Origin: Acholoe squamosa
Lineage: Eukaryota; Annelida; Polychaeta; Phyllodocida; Polynoidae
NCBI GenBank assembly: GCA_949317995.1
Contig: OX439038.1
Coordinates: 59,974,813 to 60,038,812 of the forward strand
Length of the DNA stretch: 64,000 bases
Direction: 5' to 3'
Shown: piece after piece, positions 53,579 to 63,801 of the stretch
How the letters are laid out: every line of letters starts with the position of its first letter
Position numbering within the stretch: position 1 is the stretch's first letter
Position numbers and translations under genes: made by a program
The notes under the pieces: generated by a model
The model's database searches: none
Told to the model about the DNA's origin: nothing
What the model saw: only the letters and a program-made list of their open reading frames with translations

Positions 53579-55597
53579 TCCACCACACACATCAAGGCCT
53601 TATCAGTCAAGCTGGCAGAACAACACACAAAGACCTTACGTAGTCAGGGGCCTGTTGAAGAGGTCTCCCTCCCACCAAGATCTAGGAGGCCCACAGGAGG
53701 CAAACCAGCCTCCAATACAACAGACCCACACTCAGTAGACCCCACACCACCCACCCTGTCTACTCAGGGAACAACCAGTTCTCAGGGATCCAACATTTCC
53801 CAGGGATCTCTACAGGACGCCCAACTCACGCTATCTACCTCAGGGGAAGAAGGATCTGCCTCAGGGGGTGGATCCACACCCTCATCTAGATCCTCCACCC
53901 CAGCTCCAGCCTTTGACAGCCACTCCTCCAGAGACACCTCCCCCACACCCTCCATCATGGACACCGATGAAGGCCCCCAACCTAATCAGACAGCTGAGAA
54001 GATAAGGGCCTATGAGAAGGCCATCCAAGATGCAGTTACTGCCCTAGAGACCAACAAGTCCCAGCAGGAGAAAAGGGAGAGGATCCTCAACCAACAACTG
54101 GCAGAGAGGAATGCAGCAATAGATGCTCAACAGAGGGCCATGGAAGATCAGCGGAAGTCCCTAGAGAGACAACAACAACAGATAGCAGATCTCATGAAGA
54201 TGGTATCATCCCAGACCCCACAACCTCCCACACCTGCCATCACACCTGTTGTCACACCATCTGCCTCTGGATCCAAAGATGACATCATAATCTCCATGGT
54301 GTCCAACATGACCAAACTCATAGACAGAAAACAACAGGATGACAGAAAGATCAGGCTACATGAGGTAACAAAACCCAAAACCTTTTCACACCCATCACCA
54401 CTCATGTCAACAGCATTATTTATTGATCACAAATTCCCAGAATATCTGAAGGATAAGTACAAAGTGACAGACAGCGACACCATGGTAACATATTTACCCA
54501 AGTACCTCGAAGGACAAGCACTAGCTTGGTTTGAATCCTTCAGGGAGAGTGCCACACCTGATATGTTGACATGGACCAATGTAGTGAATAAATTAAAAGA
54601 GTATTTTGCTACTCGAGACAATATAATCTCAAGGACTGCACTCCGTGCACAAAAGATAGATGAACCTGTTCTAGACTATGCATGCCATCTCAGGAAAGTG
54701 TGTAATGCCCAACGCCAGAGTGATGAAACCCTAAGCAAGGCATTTACCCAAGGCATGAGGCCCTGGATCTCTGTAGCTCTTGAGAACAAGAAAATAGACT
54801 CTTTTGACCAAGCCCTAGACCTAGCCCTAGAGGTTGAGACCCAAGAGAGATCTAGGAAGGTAAGAGATGCAGAATCCAACCCACAGCCTACTAAGAAAAA
54901 GGTCCAGGAAATCAGCACTAGTGCAGATGAAGATGTTAACCTAATGTCTAGTGCCCATGTAAGGCAACAGGAAGCTAAGGTTACATCAAGAGACCCTACC
55001 GGTAGATATAGAGGAAATAACTATGACCCCAACTACCAATCCAATAGAGGTAGAGGTAGAGGGGGCAACAACAACAACAACCGGGGGGGTCACAACAGTA
55101 GGAAAGACAACAGCTCTTCCAACTCCAACAATGGTAACTCTTCATACAGTGATAGGAGAGACAGAACCCCAAGTAATGGCAGATCCTATAATAATCAAGG
55201 ATCCAACAGTAGGAGCCAGAGTCCACATAGGAACTACAACTCTGGATCCTACAACAACTCTGGATCCTACAACAACAGCCAGGGTTCAAACAACTCTGGA
55301 TCCTATAATCAAGGATCCAACAGTAGGAGCCAGAGTCCACATAGGAACTACAACAGTGGATCCTACAACAACAATGGCGCCTACAACAACCAGAGATCCA
55401 ATAACTCCGGTCAATACAGCAACTCTGGTCAATATAACCAGGGTTCCAACTCACGCCGGGAGGATTACAAACCTGACACAAGAGGTTACCAGGGGAACCA
55501 ACAAAGTAACCCCCAAATACCACCGCATGTAATGGATCAAATCTCCAAGCTCCTGGTGGCAAGCATCACAACCACCCCACAGAACCAGGAAAACTAG
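53573..55597 (+). CDS. gag: Ty3/gypsy Gag polyprotein
   Basis: 674 open codons. The frame opens in the minisatellite without an ATG; the first in-frame ATG is at 53,957, so the true start is uncertain (547 codons from there). Domains: Pro/Ser/Thr-rich N terminus (about 25-130), a charged helical/coiled-coil segment (about 140-210), a retrotransposon capsid domain (about 277-424; LEGQALAWFESFRESA and WTNVVNKLKEYFATRD are typical), and an Arg-Gly/Asn-Ser-Tyr-rich tail (about 474-636) with RGRGRGGNNNNNRGG and repeated SGSYNN/GSNSRSQSPHR units. There is no CCHC zinc knuckle; the basic tail probably binds RNA instead. The tail repeats look recently duplicated. The next ORF overlaps in the -1 frame at its 3' end. 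Confidence 0.88.
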   Translation: MRSTTHIKALSVKLAEQHTKTLRSQGPVEEVSLPPRSRRPTGGKPASNTTDPHSVDPTPPTLSTQGTTSSQGSNISQGSLQDAQLTLSTSGEEGSASGGGSTPSSRSSTPAPAFDSHSSRDTSPTPSIMDTDEGPQPNQTAEKIRAYEKAIQDAVTALETNKSQQEKRERILNQQLAERNAAIDAQQRAMEDQRKSLERQQQQIADLMKMVSSQTPQPPTPAITPVVTPSASGSKDDIIISMVSNMTKLIDRKQQDDRKIRLHEVTKPKTFSHPSPLMSTALFIDHKFPEYLKDKYKVTDSDTMVTYLPKYLEGQALAWFESFRESATPDMLTWTNVVNKLKEYFATRDNIISRTALRAQKIDEPVLDYACHLRKVCNAQRQSDETLSKAFTQGMRPWISVALENKKIDSFDQALDLALEVETQERSRKVRDAESNPQPTKKKVQEISTSADEDVNLMSSAHVRQQEAKVTSRDPTGRYRGNNYDPNYQSNRGRGRGGNNNNNRGGHNSRKDNSSSNSNNGNSSYSDRRDRTPSNGRSYNNQGSNSRSQSPHRNYNSGSYNNSGSYNNSQGSNNSGSYNQGSNSRSQSPHRNYNSGSYNNNGAYNNQRSNNSGQYSNSGQYNQGSNSRREDYKPDTRGYQGNQQSNPQIPPHVMDQISKLLVASITTTPQNQEN

Positions 55598-55620
55598 GAT
55601 GTCACAGTGCCGATGGGCCA

Positions 55621-56835
55621 GTGCACTGTGACACCCCAAATACAAACAATCAATCAGGATTAACAAAGATCCAACCAGAGACAATTGCTAGTGCAAATCT
55701 ACCATCTAACAGACAGAGACGTCCATCAGTGATACACATCACCCCACCAGATTCATCATCAAAGGATACAGGTGAGAGTACCAAGCTTTCTATTGTACTT
55801 CTTCAAAATGGCTGTATCAATGCAAATCTATATGATGTTTCAGATGTACAATGTTTGGTTGATACAGGTGCTACTATCACCTGTGTCAGACAATCATTCC
55901 TCATGGATCTCCAAAAGAGATTCCATATCCAACTGAGGAAATCTAAAATCAACATCCACTTGGCAGATGGATCGGTGTGTCATGTTAGACATTCAGCTAT
56001 GCTGAACTTTAGAATCCAAGGTGTCAGATTCCAATACCAATTTGCTGTAATTCCCAACCTCACACAGCCCGTTGTTCTCGGCACAGATTTCTTAAGCACT
56101 ACAAAATCTCAAATTGAATTTAATGTTGATCCTGAACAAATTCTCAAACCCATTAGGGCAGTGAGGGATTTTACCATCCCTCCATTCTCTGAACTTGCAG
56201 TATTGGGTAAGGTCACATCTACGCAATCGCTGCAAGGGAAAACTGGAGTAGTAGATAACCTCCAAAGAAATAACAATGCCCCATATCTAGTTCAAAGGGC
56301 AGCAGTAACCCCCAGGGAAAATAACAAACACCCCCTAGTGTTACTCAACACCAGCAGGCGCCCACATAAAATCAAAAAGGGTGCCATCATAGCTCTATTT
56401 CAGGAAGTCAAGGAATCTGATTTAGAAAAGCCTCAACAGGTGTCAGACACTACCCCACACACTGATCAATCCATCTCAGCCATACGGCCTGAGGATGTAA
56501 CTCAATTCAGTGACACAGACTCAGACTGTGAGTCCACATATGCTGACCCTGAACCCAACTCAATCAGACTCTCTGAAATAGCTGCTATACATAGTGAGGC
56601 ACATGACCTCGAGCCAGAATTGGAAGAGAATGTTCCACCAAAATCTGTGCTCACATCCAAAGATCAGCATGATAGATTAGGATCACTGCTGACCAAGTAT
56701 GATGATGTATTTGTAGGAAAGGATGGAGACATTGGTGCCACACACCTGTATACACACTCTATACATGTAAAACCTGAGGCAGTACCATGTCATTTCCTAC
56801 CATATAGACAAACACCAGAAAACAGGCCGCAATAG
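55621..56835 (+). CDS. pro: Gypsy aspartic protease and start of reverse transcriptase
   Basis: 404 codons from a GTG; the frame is also open upstream across the gag stop in the -1 phase, so expression by -1 frameshifting from gag is plausible. The active site CLVDTGATITCV lies at about residue 80. The C-terminal protease block VVLGTDFL, followed by about 200 residues of linker, leads into the RT entry motif CHFLPYRQTP. The frame closes at TAG 56,833-56,835, while RT continues in another frame. The position, in a conserved RT segment, argues for a small indel in this copy rather than a natural stop. Confidence 0.85.
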   Translation: MHCDTPNTNNQSGLTKIQPETIASANLPSNRQRRPSVIHITPPDSSSKDTGESTKLSIVLLQNGCINANLYDVSDVQCLVDTGATITCVRQSFLMDLQKRFHIQLRKSKINIHLADGSVCHVRHSAMLNFRIQGVRFQYQFAVIPNLTQPVVLGTDFLSTTKSQIEFNVDPEQILKPIRAVRDFTIPPFSELAVLGKVTSTQSLQGKTGVVDNLQRNNNAPYLVQRAAVTPRENNKHPLVLLNTSRRPHKIKKGAIIALFQEVKESDLEKPQQVSDTTPHTDQSISAIRPEDVTQFSDTDSDCESTYADPEPNSIRLSEIAAIHSEAHDLEPELEENVPPKSVLTSKDQHDRLGSLLTKYDDVFVGKDGDIGATHLYTHSIHVKPEAVPCHFLPYRQTPENRPQ

Positions 56836-59800
56836 GGGAAGAGTGCGAAAGGCTAGTACAACAGGGCATTCTGAGAGAATGTGCGGAAGGCCCCTGGGCC
56901 TCCAGATCCTTTTTAGTACAGAAATCATCGGGAGGCCATCGGCTCGTCACAGATTTTCGTTATTTGAACCAGAACACGATAAATCAAGCCTTATCTACAC
57001 CCCGGGCCGATGACACTCTAGACATGATAGGGTCACTCAGACCAAGAGTATTCAGTAAGCTAGATGCCCAACAGGGATTTTTTCAAATTCCTATAAGACA
57101 GGAGGACCAGCATAAAACCGCATTCATAGCAAATGACAAAAAATATGTCTATGAAAGGATGCCGATGGGTTTAGCGACGGCACCGGCGGGATTCTGCCAT
57201 CTAGTCACATTAATTCTGAACAAACTCAAGTACAAATGTGCCCTACCATACCTAGATGACATATTGGTATTATCACCATCAATCGAACAACACTTCCATG
57301 ACCTGGAAGATGTGTTCAACAGCCTAAGAGTTGGTAAACTCAAACTGAAGAAATCAAAATGTGAATACTTCATAGACAGAATAGATTTCTTGGGAATGAG
57401 AGTCACACCCATGGGACTACAACCATCTCCCACAAAGGTGGAGTCAATCAAAACCTTCCCAACACCAAAATCAGTCAAAAATGTCCGATCCTTCACAGGC
57501 CTATGCCAATACTTCAAGAAGTTTATCAAAGGTTATGCCCAAATTGCTAGACCATTGTATGATCTACAGACACATCTCAAAGCATTTGTCTGGACAGAAG
57601 AGGCAGATAATGCTTTCAAAACATTAAAGCATGCCCTCTGTACCAATGCTCTTCTCAGATATCCAAACTATGAGAAAGAGTTCAGTTTGGCAACTGATGC
57701 TTCCAATGTGAGTTTAGGAGCTGTACTCTCACAGAGAGATAATGAAGGAGTGCTCAGACCAGTAGCCTTTGCAGGTAGAACCCTCTCAAAACATGAGAGA
57801 AATTACAATACCACAGAGAGAGAACTACTGGGAGTAGTGTATGGAGTATTACACTTCAGACACTATCTAGAGACCAGACACTTCCAACTATACACAGACC
57901 ATGCAGCCCTAATCCCACTATTAACCAATACAGGACTCACACATAGATGGGCCAGATGGGCTCTAGACATACAACAATTTTCATTCACCATCCAACATGT
58001 GAAAGGTGATGATAACATACCACCAGATGCTATGTCTAGAAGAGAATACCCAGATTCTGGACCCATGACTAACCCTCCACCCCCACCAAGGAGAGTTAGA
58101 GCAGCCAGTAGAACCAAGTTTGCAAAAGTAACAAAGAAAGTACCATTCAAAAGGGATGATCCACCCAACACCATTGAAAGGCCAGAGACACCCATTAGGG
58201 GTATCTTGAAGCAATCTACACACTATGTGTTTTGCCACTGTGAGAGGGAATACTCACAACTCTTTCCAGATAATGACTTCGAGCCTATTGAATTCTCATC
58301 ACTCAATCAGATGCTGAAGGCAACTCCTAAGGAGCCACCCTTCACCCCACCTGACTCAGATGATGAAGATCCAGAAGACACAATATATGCTATTACTCAA
58401 GCAACTTCTAAATCAGTCAGATTCTTTGAACCAATGCAGGGAGAGGAAACATCAAACCATTTGTGTCCTATGACCACACGCTCAAAGACTAGAGAAATGA
58501 TTCAGGAGGGCACACCAAAACCCCCCACACAATCACAAACTATTCTAAACGAGAAAAAGGTCACAGGAAACAAACCTACCAAAACCCCACCTGCCAGGAA
58601 AAATGTCACAAAAGACACTGCATCTACTAAGTCAAAGAACTCTGAGACAAAGAAGAATGACAAAAAGCAAATTGTGCCTTTAAAGAAAAAGGTTGCCACT
58701 CCCATTAAGGCGAGAATAGGCCCTCCAAAGGAGCCTACACACCAAAACAAGAGTGACACACCCCAACAAAAGGCACAAGATAGGCCAATAGTCGATGAAA
58801 AAGAAAAAGAAAGAGACAGAATAAAACAACATGTGCTAGATATAAATCAACTACTGGATCAGATTCCCGACACATCCATCTCAGGTACAAACCTTGGCTT
58901 GGAACAAAGGAAAGACAAGGACCTATTGCCCCTCATACAATATCTTGAGGATGGAACCTTGCCTGCACCAAAAGCACAAGGAAATAGAATCATCAACCAA
59001 GGCCAGACATACACCTTGGTAAATGGTACATTAGTCCATATATGCCCCATAAATTGGAGAAAAACCAATACTGTACCACTTCAAATTGTTATACCACAGC
59101 AATGGGTAACAAGTACATTACAGTATTTCCATGACTCACCTACTGGCGGCCATCTTGGTTCAAGTAGGATGCTGTCAGCACTCCGACCTAGGGTATATTG
59201 GAAGTCTATGCTAGCAGACACAACAAAATATGTTTCCACCTGCCACACATGCCTCACAGCAAAAAGGCAAGTACACTCACACAAAACACCAATGACAGTG
59301 AGAGAGTACATGACTTCACCAATGAAGTTCCTAAACCTAGACGCGGTGGGTCCACTTCCCACAACTGCCAGGGGAAACAAACATATACAAGTCTGCATAG
59401 ATTATGCTACCAGATATGCAACAGCTTGGGCTACTACTGACTTAAAAGCTGAGACAACAGCAGCAGAGTTCTACAAGAATATAATTTGTCATCATGGAAC
59501 ACCAGCCACTCTTCAAACAGACAATGGGACATGTTATACAGGTGCAAAGTTCACAAAGTTAACTAAACACCTCAAGATCAAACATAAATTCTCCTCACCA
59601 TACAGGCCACAATCAAATGGGCTTGTAGAGAGATTCAATGCTAGCATAGGCACAGCACTCAGAGCATTCTGCTCAAAGCACCAAAACAATTGGGATTCAT
59701 TTATTGAACCCATAACCTTTGCATTAAACAACACTGAATCCCAAACCACAGGATTCACCCCTTTCTTCCTACTCCATGGAAGAAACCCAGCCACCCCAAT

Positions 59801-60350
59801 GGACTTAGGGCTGGGAATACAGGAAGACATATCCACCGTAGCAGACCATGTAGCTAACATGATAACAAATCAAGATACCTCTAGGAGGAAAGCTATAGAA
59901 AGGGTCGCCAAGCTACAAAAGGAAAGGAAGGATAGATATGATAAGAAACTTACACCACAGGAAATCAAGGTCACCGACATGGTGTACCTAAACATACCAA
60001 GAATCCTGACCAACACAGAGTGTAAGAAACTTCAACCCCTTTTTATGGGACCATATGTTGTAGTAGATAGACCTAGTTTGACAAGTGCCAAACTCAAAAA
60101 CTTGGACACCAATCTATTGGTGGCCAGACCAGTGCACATAGACAGACTGAAAAAGGTTATGACTGTCAGAAACAATGAATTTGCACACAGGCTTATTCCA
60201 CATGAGGCCAAATACTACAGCAAAATTGTAAGGAACAAAAATGATATCACCCTTACAAGAGAAACCACAGGCATAGGCCCTATCAAGCCTAGGCCTGCAC
60301 ACCACATACTAAGAAAGACATCTAGGTGTGGTGCAGTTTCAAGAAATTAG
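56826..60350 (+). CDS. pol: Gypsy Pol: reverse transcriptase, RNase H, integrase
   Basis: The frame is open from about 56,826 (first ATG 56,964). RT: FSKLDAQQGFFQIPI and the catalytic YLDDILVLS at about 57,250. RNase H, about 57,680-58,050: LATDASNVSLGAVLSQ, TERELLGVVYGVLHFRHYLE, YTDHAALIPLL. A Lys/Pro/Thr-rich linker at 58,050-58,850 is unusually long. Integrase: an H-H-C-C zinc-binding domain at about 59,120-59,260 (CHTCLTAKRQ), a DDE core with LDAVGP, QTDNGTC and GLVERFN at about 59,336, 59,515 and 59,619, and a C-terminal GPY/F-type module (LFMGPYVVVDRPS) near 60,045. No chromodomain. All catalytic residues are present and no stop interrupts 1,128 codons, so the copy is young apart from the frame change at its start. 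Confidence 0.93.
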   Translation, partial: AAIGEECERLVQQGILRECAEGPWASRSFLVQKSSGGHRLVTDFRYLNQNTINQALSTPRADDTLDMIGSLRPRVFSKLDAQQGFFQIPIRQEDQHKTAFIANDKKYVYERMPMGLATAPAGFCHLVTLILNKLKYKCALPYLDDILVLSPSIEQHFHDLEDVFNSLRVGKLKLKKSKCEYFIDRIDFLGMRVTPMGLQPSPTKVESIKTFPTPKSVKNVRSFTGLCQYFKKFIKGYAQIARPLYDLQTHLKAFVWTEEADNAFKTLKHALCTNALLRYPNYEKEFSLATDASNVSLGAVLSQRDNEGVLRPVAFAGRTLSKHERNYNTTERELLGVVYGVLHFRHYLETRHFQLYTDHAALIPLLTNTGLTHRWARWALDIQQFSFTIQHVKGDDNIPPDAMSRREYPDSGPMTNPPPPPRRVRAASRTKFAKVTKKVPFKRDDPPNTIERPETPIRGILKQSTHYVFCHCEREYSQLFPDNDFEPIEFSSLNQMLKATPKEPPFTPPDSDDEDPEDTIYAITQATSKSVRFFEPMQGEETSNHLCPMTTRSKTREMIQEGTPKPPTQSQTILNEKKVTGNKPTKTPPARKNVTKDTASTKSKNSETKKNDKKQIVPLKKKVATPIKARIGPPKEPTHQNKSDTPQQKAQDRPIVDEKEKERDRIKQHVLDINQLLDQIPDTSISGTNLGLEQRKDKDLLPLIQYLEDGTLPAPKAQGNRIINQGQTYTLVNGTLVHICPINWRKTNTVPLQIVIPQQWVTSTLQYFHDSPTGGHLGSSRMLSALRPRVYWKSMLADTTKYVSTCHTCLTAKRQVHSHKTPMTVREYMTSPMKFLNLDAVGPLPTTARGNKHIQVCIDYATRYATAWATTDLKAETTAAEFYKNIICHHGTPATLQTDNGTCYTGAKFTKLTKHLKIKHKFSSPYRPQSNGLVERFNASIGTALRAFCSKHQNNWDSFIEPITFALNNTESQTTGFTPFFLLHGRNPATPMDLGLGIQEDISTVADHVANMITNQDTSRRKAIERVAKLQKERKDRYDKKLTPQEIKVTDMVYLNIPRILTNTECKKLQPLFMGPYVVVDRPSLTSAKLKNLDTNLLVARPVHIDRLKKVMTVRNNEFAHRLIPHEAKYYSKIVRNKNDITLTRETTGIGPIKPRPAHHILRKTSRCGAVSRN

Positions 60351-61176
60351 AAACAAGATTGAGATACCAAAAGTCATAAGATTTTCAAAATGTATTACAA
60401 ATTCTCTTCATCCACACATAAGACATGTGTGACTGATAATGAATTACTATGTATATAAAGCCAATCAAATTTGTAAATATATCAGTAGGTTATTGCCTCT
60501 GAAAGGGTCAAAGACTGGGACCCCCCAAGTAAAGCAGACATGAAGTCTAAGAAGAGTAAGGGTGACACAATGGAGTGTCTAAAGCCTAATCCCCACATGA
60601 AAGAGCGCGCTATGCCAACACAGCAGTCTATAGAGATCAATTGACCTTATAAGCTACCCTCAGACAACTGTCTAGACGGTCATGAATGGCTGTCCTGGAT
60701 GACAGGAGGAGCTAATTACCAGTACACAGACTACACAATAGACCCCACAGTTAGCAGACACTGGAGATTAATGCATTGTCTCCAGAGAAACAATACCAGG
60801 CCCACAATGGATGTGGGTAGGGTAGGCTACATAAGAAGCACTGTGGACCATAGCCCACCATCAGTCTTCATCCAGCTGCAGTCTGGAACACAAGTCTACA
60901 GGACCCCACTTGGGAATTAGCCAGCCCACTTCTCCATTAGGAGAGACTGCACTAGGATAAAGAACACACCTACTTCACCTTCAACCTGACCTTACCATTT
61001 ACTGGTCAACCTCTATAGACTCACCGGACATATTGCCAAGACAGCTCAATCTTGCAAAGGTACAGTTTGAACCACTTCATTTAAAGTGTTACACCATACA
61101 CTTAGACTTTACCAGCACCAAATCACTACAAATTTGACAAGACTTTAAAACAGCAAACTTGCTTTACACAAGCACC
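60351..61176 (+). other. pol-env interval with a small ORF
   Basis: A 73-codon frame at 60,699-60,920 (MTGGANYQYTDYTIDPTVSR...) is the only notable one and matches nothing I know. It could be an accessory ORF or a spliced leader region for env mRNA. The rest is non-coding. Confidence 0.4.
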
Positions 61177-63801
61177 ATGGGGAGACTGAGAGTTTCACCC
61201 ATACTGCTAACTATGCTGTTATTATATACTATAAAACCACTTACTGCAGGCTATACACCTGTGGTGAGACAAAACATAGGAGTAGTATTCAAACCTAGCC
61301 CTCAACCATTGGTCAATGGACATACAACCACAACACTGTTGTTAGCTATCCCCTACAAGATACCTCGGGCACCCGTTACCCAAGGATCCATAAGGGATAG
61401 AATACTCCATTTGACCACTCCTACTCTACAAGATCATACCTCTGGCCAAATTATCCAACAAGCTAAGGAGCTAGACACCTTGCTGGAAATTGCAGACAAG
61501 GAGATAAATGAAACACTAGCCTCCATCAAATTGTTCTTATCCAACCCCATAAACACATTGGACAAGGCCAAAAGAGAGGCCATACTGGGTTTTCTAGCAC
61601 CCCTGTTTCGCGGTGTGCTAGGTCTAGCCACAGTAGAAGATGTAAACCAAGTAATGGGACAGCTCAAGAACATAGATGAAATACTAAGAAGATTTGCTAA
61701 ACAAGATCAGGAAGCAGCTAGTCTCATTGAAAAGATCACAGACAGACAAGATAAGTTTGTTAAAGCATACATCCAAGATAAGAAGGTACTGGACAGCACA
61801 ATCAACACCATAGGTGACACCGTCAACCTGTGGGCCTCTAACATGTCCAGGTCACTTGACTCATATTCAAGGCACGAGAAAACTCAAAGGGAGAAAATGC
61901 AAGTATTAAATGATGCACTAATTATCATAGCAGCAAGAATGAATACAGTTCAATCACTGCAAAGGACAAATGCAGCCCTGAGGATGCTATCATCAGGGAT
62001 CCTAACCCCTGATATAGTACCACCCTCAGACCTTGCTAGATACCTAATTGACATTAAGAACAAACTTAGGATTACACACCCTGGAGCACAAGTCGCAATT
62101 AATGACTTGGATTTCTATTATTCACAGAAGCTGACCTCATACACTTACTCAGCTCACCATATATATATTCATCTGGACATTATAATTCAATCTACCACCT
62201 CAACCTTCAAACTGTACCAAATGAGTACATCACCCATGCCTATAGACACACAGGAGACCCCCACCAGAGGAGTCACCAAATTGCAGACCACAACTGAGTT
62301 CCTAGCAGTATCTTACGACGAATCACTATTCATCGAATTGGACTCAGCAGATATGCAGGCATGTGAAGGTACCACAGTAAAGGTATGCAGAGATGTAAAT
62401 GGTAGAATCTATAAACACAGGCCTACATGCCCTGTAGCCATTTTTACTAACCAGGCTCAACAGATTAAGGAACATTGCAAGTTTACAGTTTCACCACTGC
62501 AAGCACCTACCACCCATGCTATTTCCATTTCTGAAGATGAGTATCTGGTCACTACTAATGAACCCCATTACTTTATCAACTGCCATGGTAAAACGTCTGA
62601 AACTCGAAAAGCCCAGTCCTACTCAATCATAGGCGTACCCTGTGGGTGCACAATCAGTGTAGGAGAATTTTCTCTTCCAAACACAAGGTTGCCCTGTAAC
62701 TCAACCTTATCATTTCATTACATTCTCAAGACAATTAATTTACCATTCATGGCAGCACTTAACAAAATTTCTGAAACCAAACCAGATGAAAGAGAGAATC
62801 TTCCAAATTTCCCAGTAGTAAACCTTTCTAGAACCTTAGAAAAACTACAGGAAAATCCAATCATGGATGATATTACCCAACTAAATTTAGAGCCCTTTGC
62901 TAAAACAGTATTAAAAGATGCCTCCAACCTTAATAAGGAAATGGAAACGCGCTACGAGGAATCATACCTACGTCGAGTTACAGAGCATCCAATCTTCCAA
63001 AGCTTAGCACTCATCCTAGGGATATCAGCTCACATTTTTATAGTATACATACTACTCAAACTGTACCGACTAGGAGGAACTGTAGCCTACCTGCCTACAG
63101 CCAAAGCATTCAGACTAGTCACCGAGCTGCCCCTACACAAATTGCTCCCAGATAAGAATCCTACCAAACTAACCCCTACAGAGGAAACCCACACCCCTTT
63201 CCTCACAATTCAGGAAACCCACACCCTGATAATTGCTATATTATTCACCCTGACCATCTACTCAGCCTACAGAATAATGAAGTACCTTAAGAAATTTGCA
63301 CAGACACACTGTGGCAAGAAAAATGTGGCCAAGCGCACAAACCCCACAATATATTTTAAAATATATTGTGGAGACTCAAACTTCACGCTACCCTTGAGGC
63401 CAATACCACATGAATTTGATGAGATTAAATCAGCAGCTGCCCCTACCTATAAGGATATAGTGGTTAAAACCTTCCCACTACCTAAGGCTATATTTACCTG
63501 GAATGGACCAGCAGTTATAACAACACAGAGAGGAGAATTTGCTTATCACCTCCCTCAGGTGATACACCTACCTTGGCGCACTAGGTTCAGTACTATACCA
63601 GCCCTTAAAAACAAAGGACTGTACTACTCCATGCTTCTCCAGAATGATTGTGGCACCAGCCCGGTGACCATGACAGCACTGGAAAATACAACAGATATAA
63701 TTATTGACGAACAACAGGAGGAGACCGCAAGGTCAAACATGCAGACTATTGCTAATTTTCTAAACCACCAGCCCTCCCCGGTGACTGTGGAAACAGCCTA
63801 G
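61177..63801 (+). CDS. env: Env-like class I membrane-fusion glycoprotein (endogenous retrovirus-like element)
   Basis: ATG at 61,177, 874 residues, uninterrupted. A hydrophobic signal peptide at residues 1-24 ends at LTAG. A basic site (KAKR, about 130-133) precedes a hydrophobic GFLAPLFRGVLGLAT segment, laid out like the furin site and fusion peptide of baculovirus-F/errantivirus envelopes. A long helical region follows (about 155-275). Next comes a cysteine-rich ectodomain, about 395-510 with some nine Cys (including VPCGCTISVG), and sequons such as NST. TM1 is at about 606-628 and a second hydrophobic segment at about 682-702. The cytoplasmic or C-terminal tail of about 170 residues is unusually long. 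Entry function is inferred from architecture; no defect is seen. Confidence 0.75.
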   Translation: MGRLRVSPILLTMLLLYTIKPLTAGYTPVVRQNIGVVFKPSPQPLVNGHTTTTLLLAIPYKIPRAPVTQGSIRDRILHLTTPTLQDHTSGQIIQQAKELDTLLEIADKEINETLASIKLFLSNPINTLDKAKREAILGFLAPLFRGVLGLATVEDVNQVMGQLKNIDEILRRFAKQDQEAASLIEKITDRQDKFVKAYIQDKKVLDSTINTIGDTVNLWASNMSRSLDSYSRHEKTQREKMQVLNDALIIIAARMNTVQSLQRTNAALRMLSSGILTPDIVPPSDLARYLIDIKNKLRITHPGAQVAINDLDFYYSQKLTSYTYSAHHIYIHLDIIIQSTTSTFKLYQMSTSPMPIDTQETPTRGVTKLQTTTEFLAVSYDESLFIELDSADMQACEGTTVKVCRDVNGRIYKHRPTCPVAIFTNQAQQIKEHCKFTVSPLQAPTTHAISISEDEYLVTTNEPHYFINCHGKTSETRKAQSYSIIGVPCGCTISVGEFSLPNTRLPCNSTLSFHYILKTINLPFMAALNKISETKPDERENLPNFPVVNLSRTLEKLQENPIMDDITQLNLEPFAKTVLKDASNLNKEMETRYEESYLRRVTEHPIFQSLALILGISAHIFIVYILLKLYRLGGTVAYLPTAKAFRLVTELPLHKLLPDKNPTKLTPTEETHTPFLTIQETHTLIIAILFTLTIYSAYRIMKYLKKFAQTHCGKKNVAKRTNPTIYFKIYCGDSNFTLPLRPIPHEFDEIKSAAAPTYKDIVVKTFPLPKAIFTWNGPAVITTQRGEFAYHLPQVIHLPWRTRFSTIPALKNKGLYYSMLLQNDCGTSPVTMTALENTTDIIIDEQQEETARSNMQTIANFLNHQPSPVTVETA

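Noticed and set aside
55023..55532. 169-codon frame overlapping gag and its antisense counterpart
   Set aside because: A shadow of the low-complexity gag tail in another frame; Thr/Pro/Val-rich without independent support.
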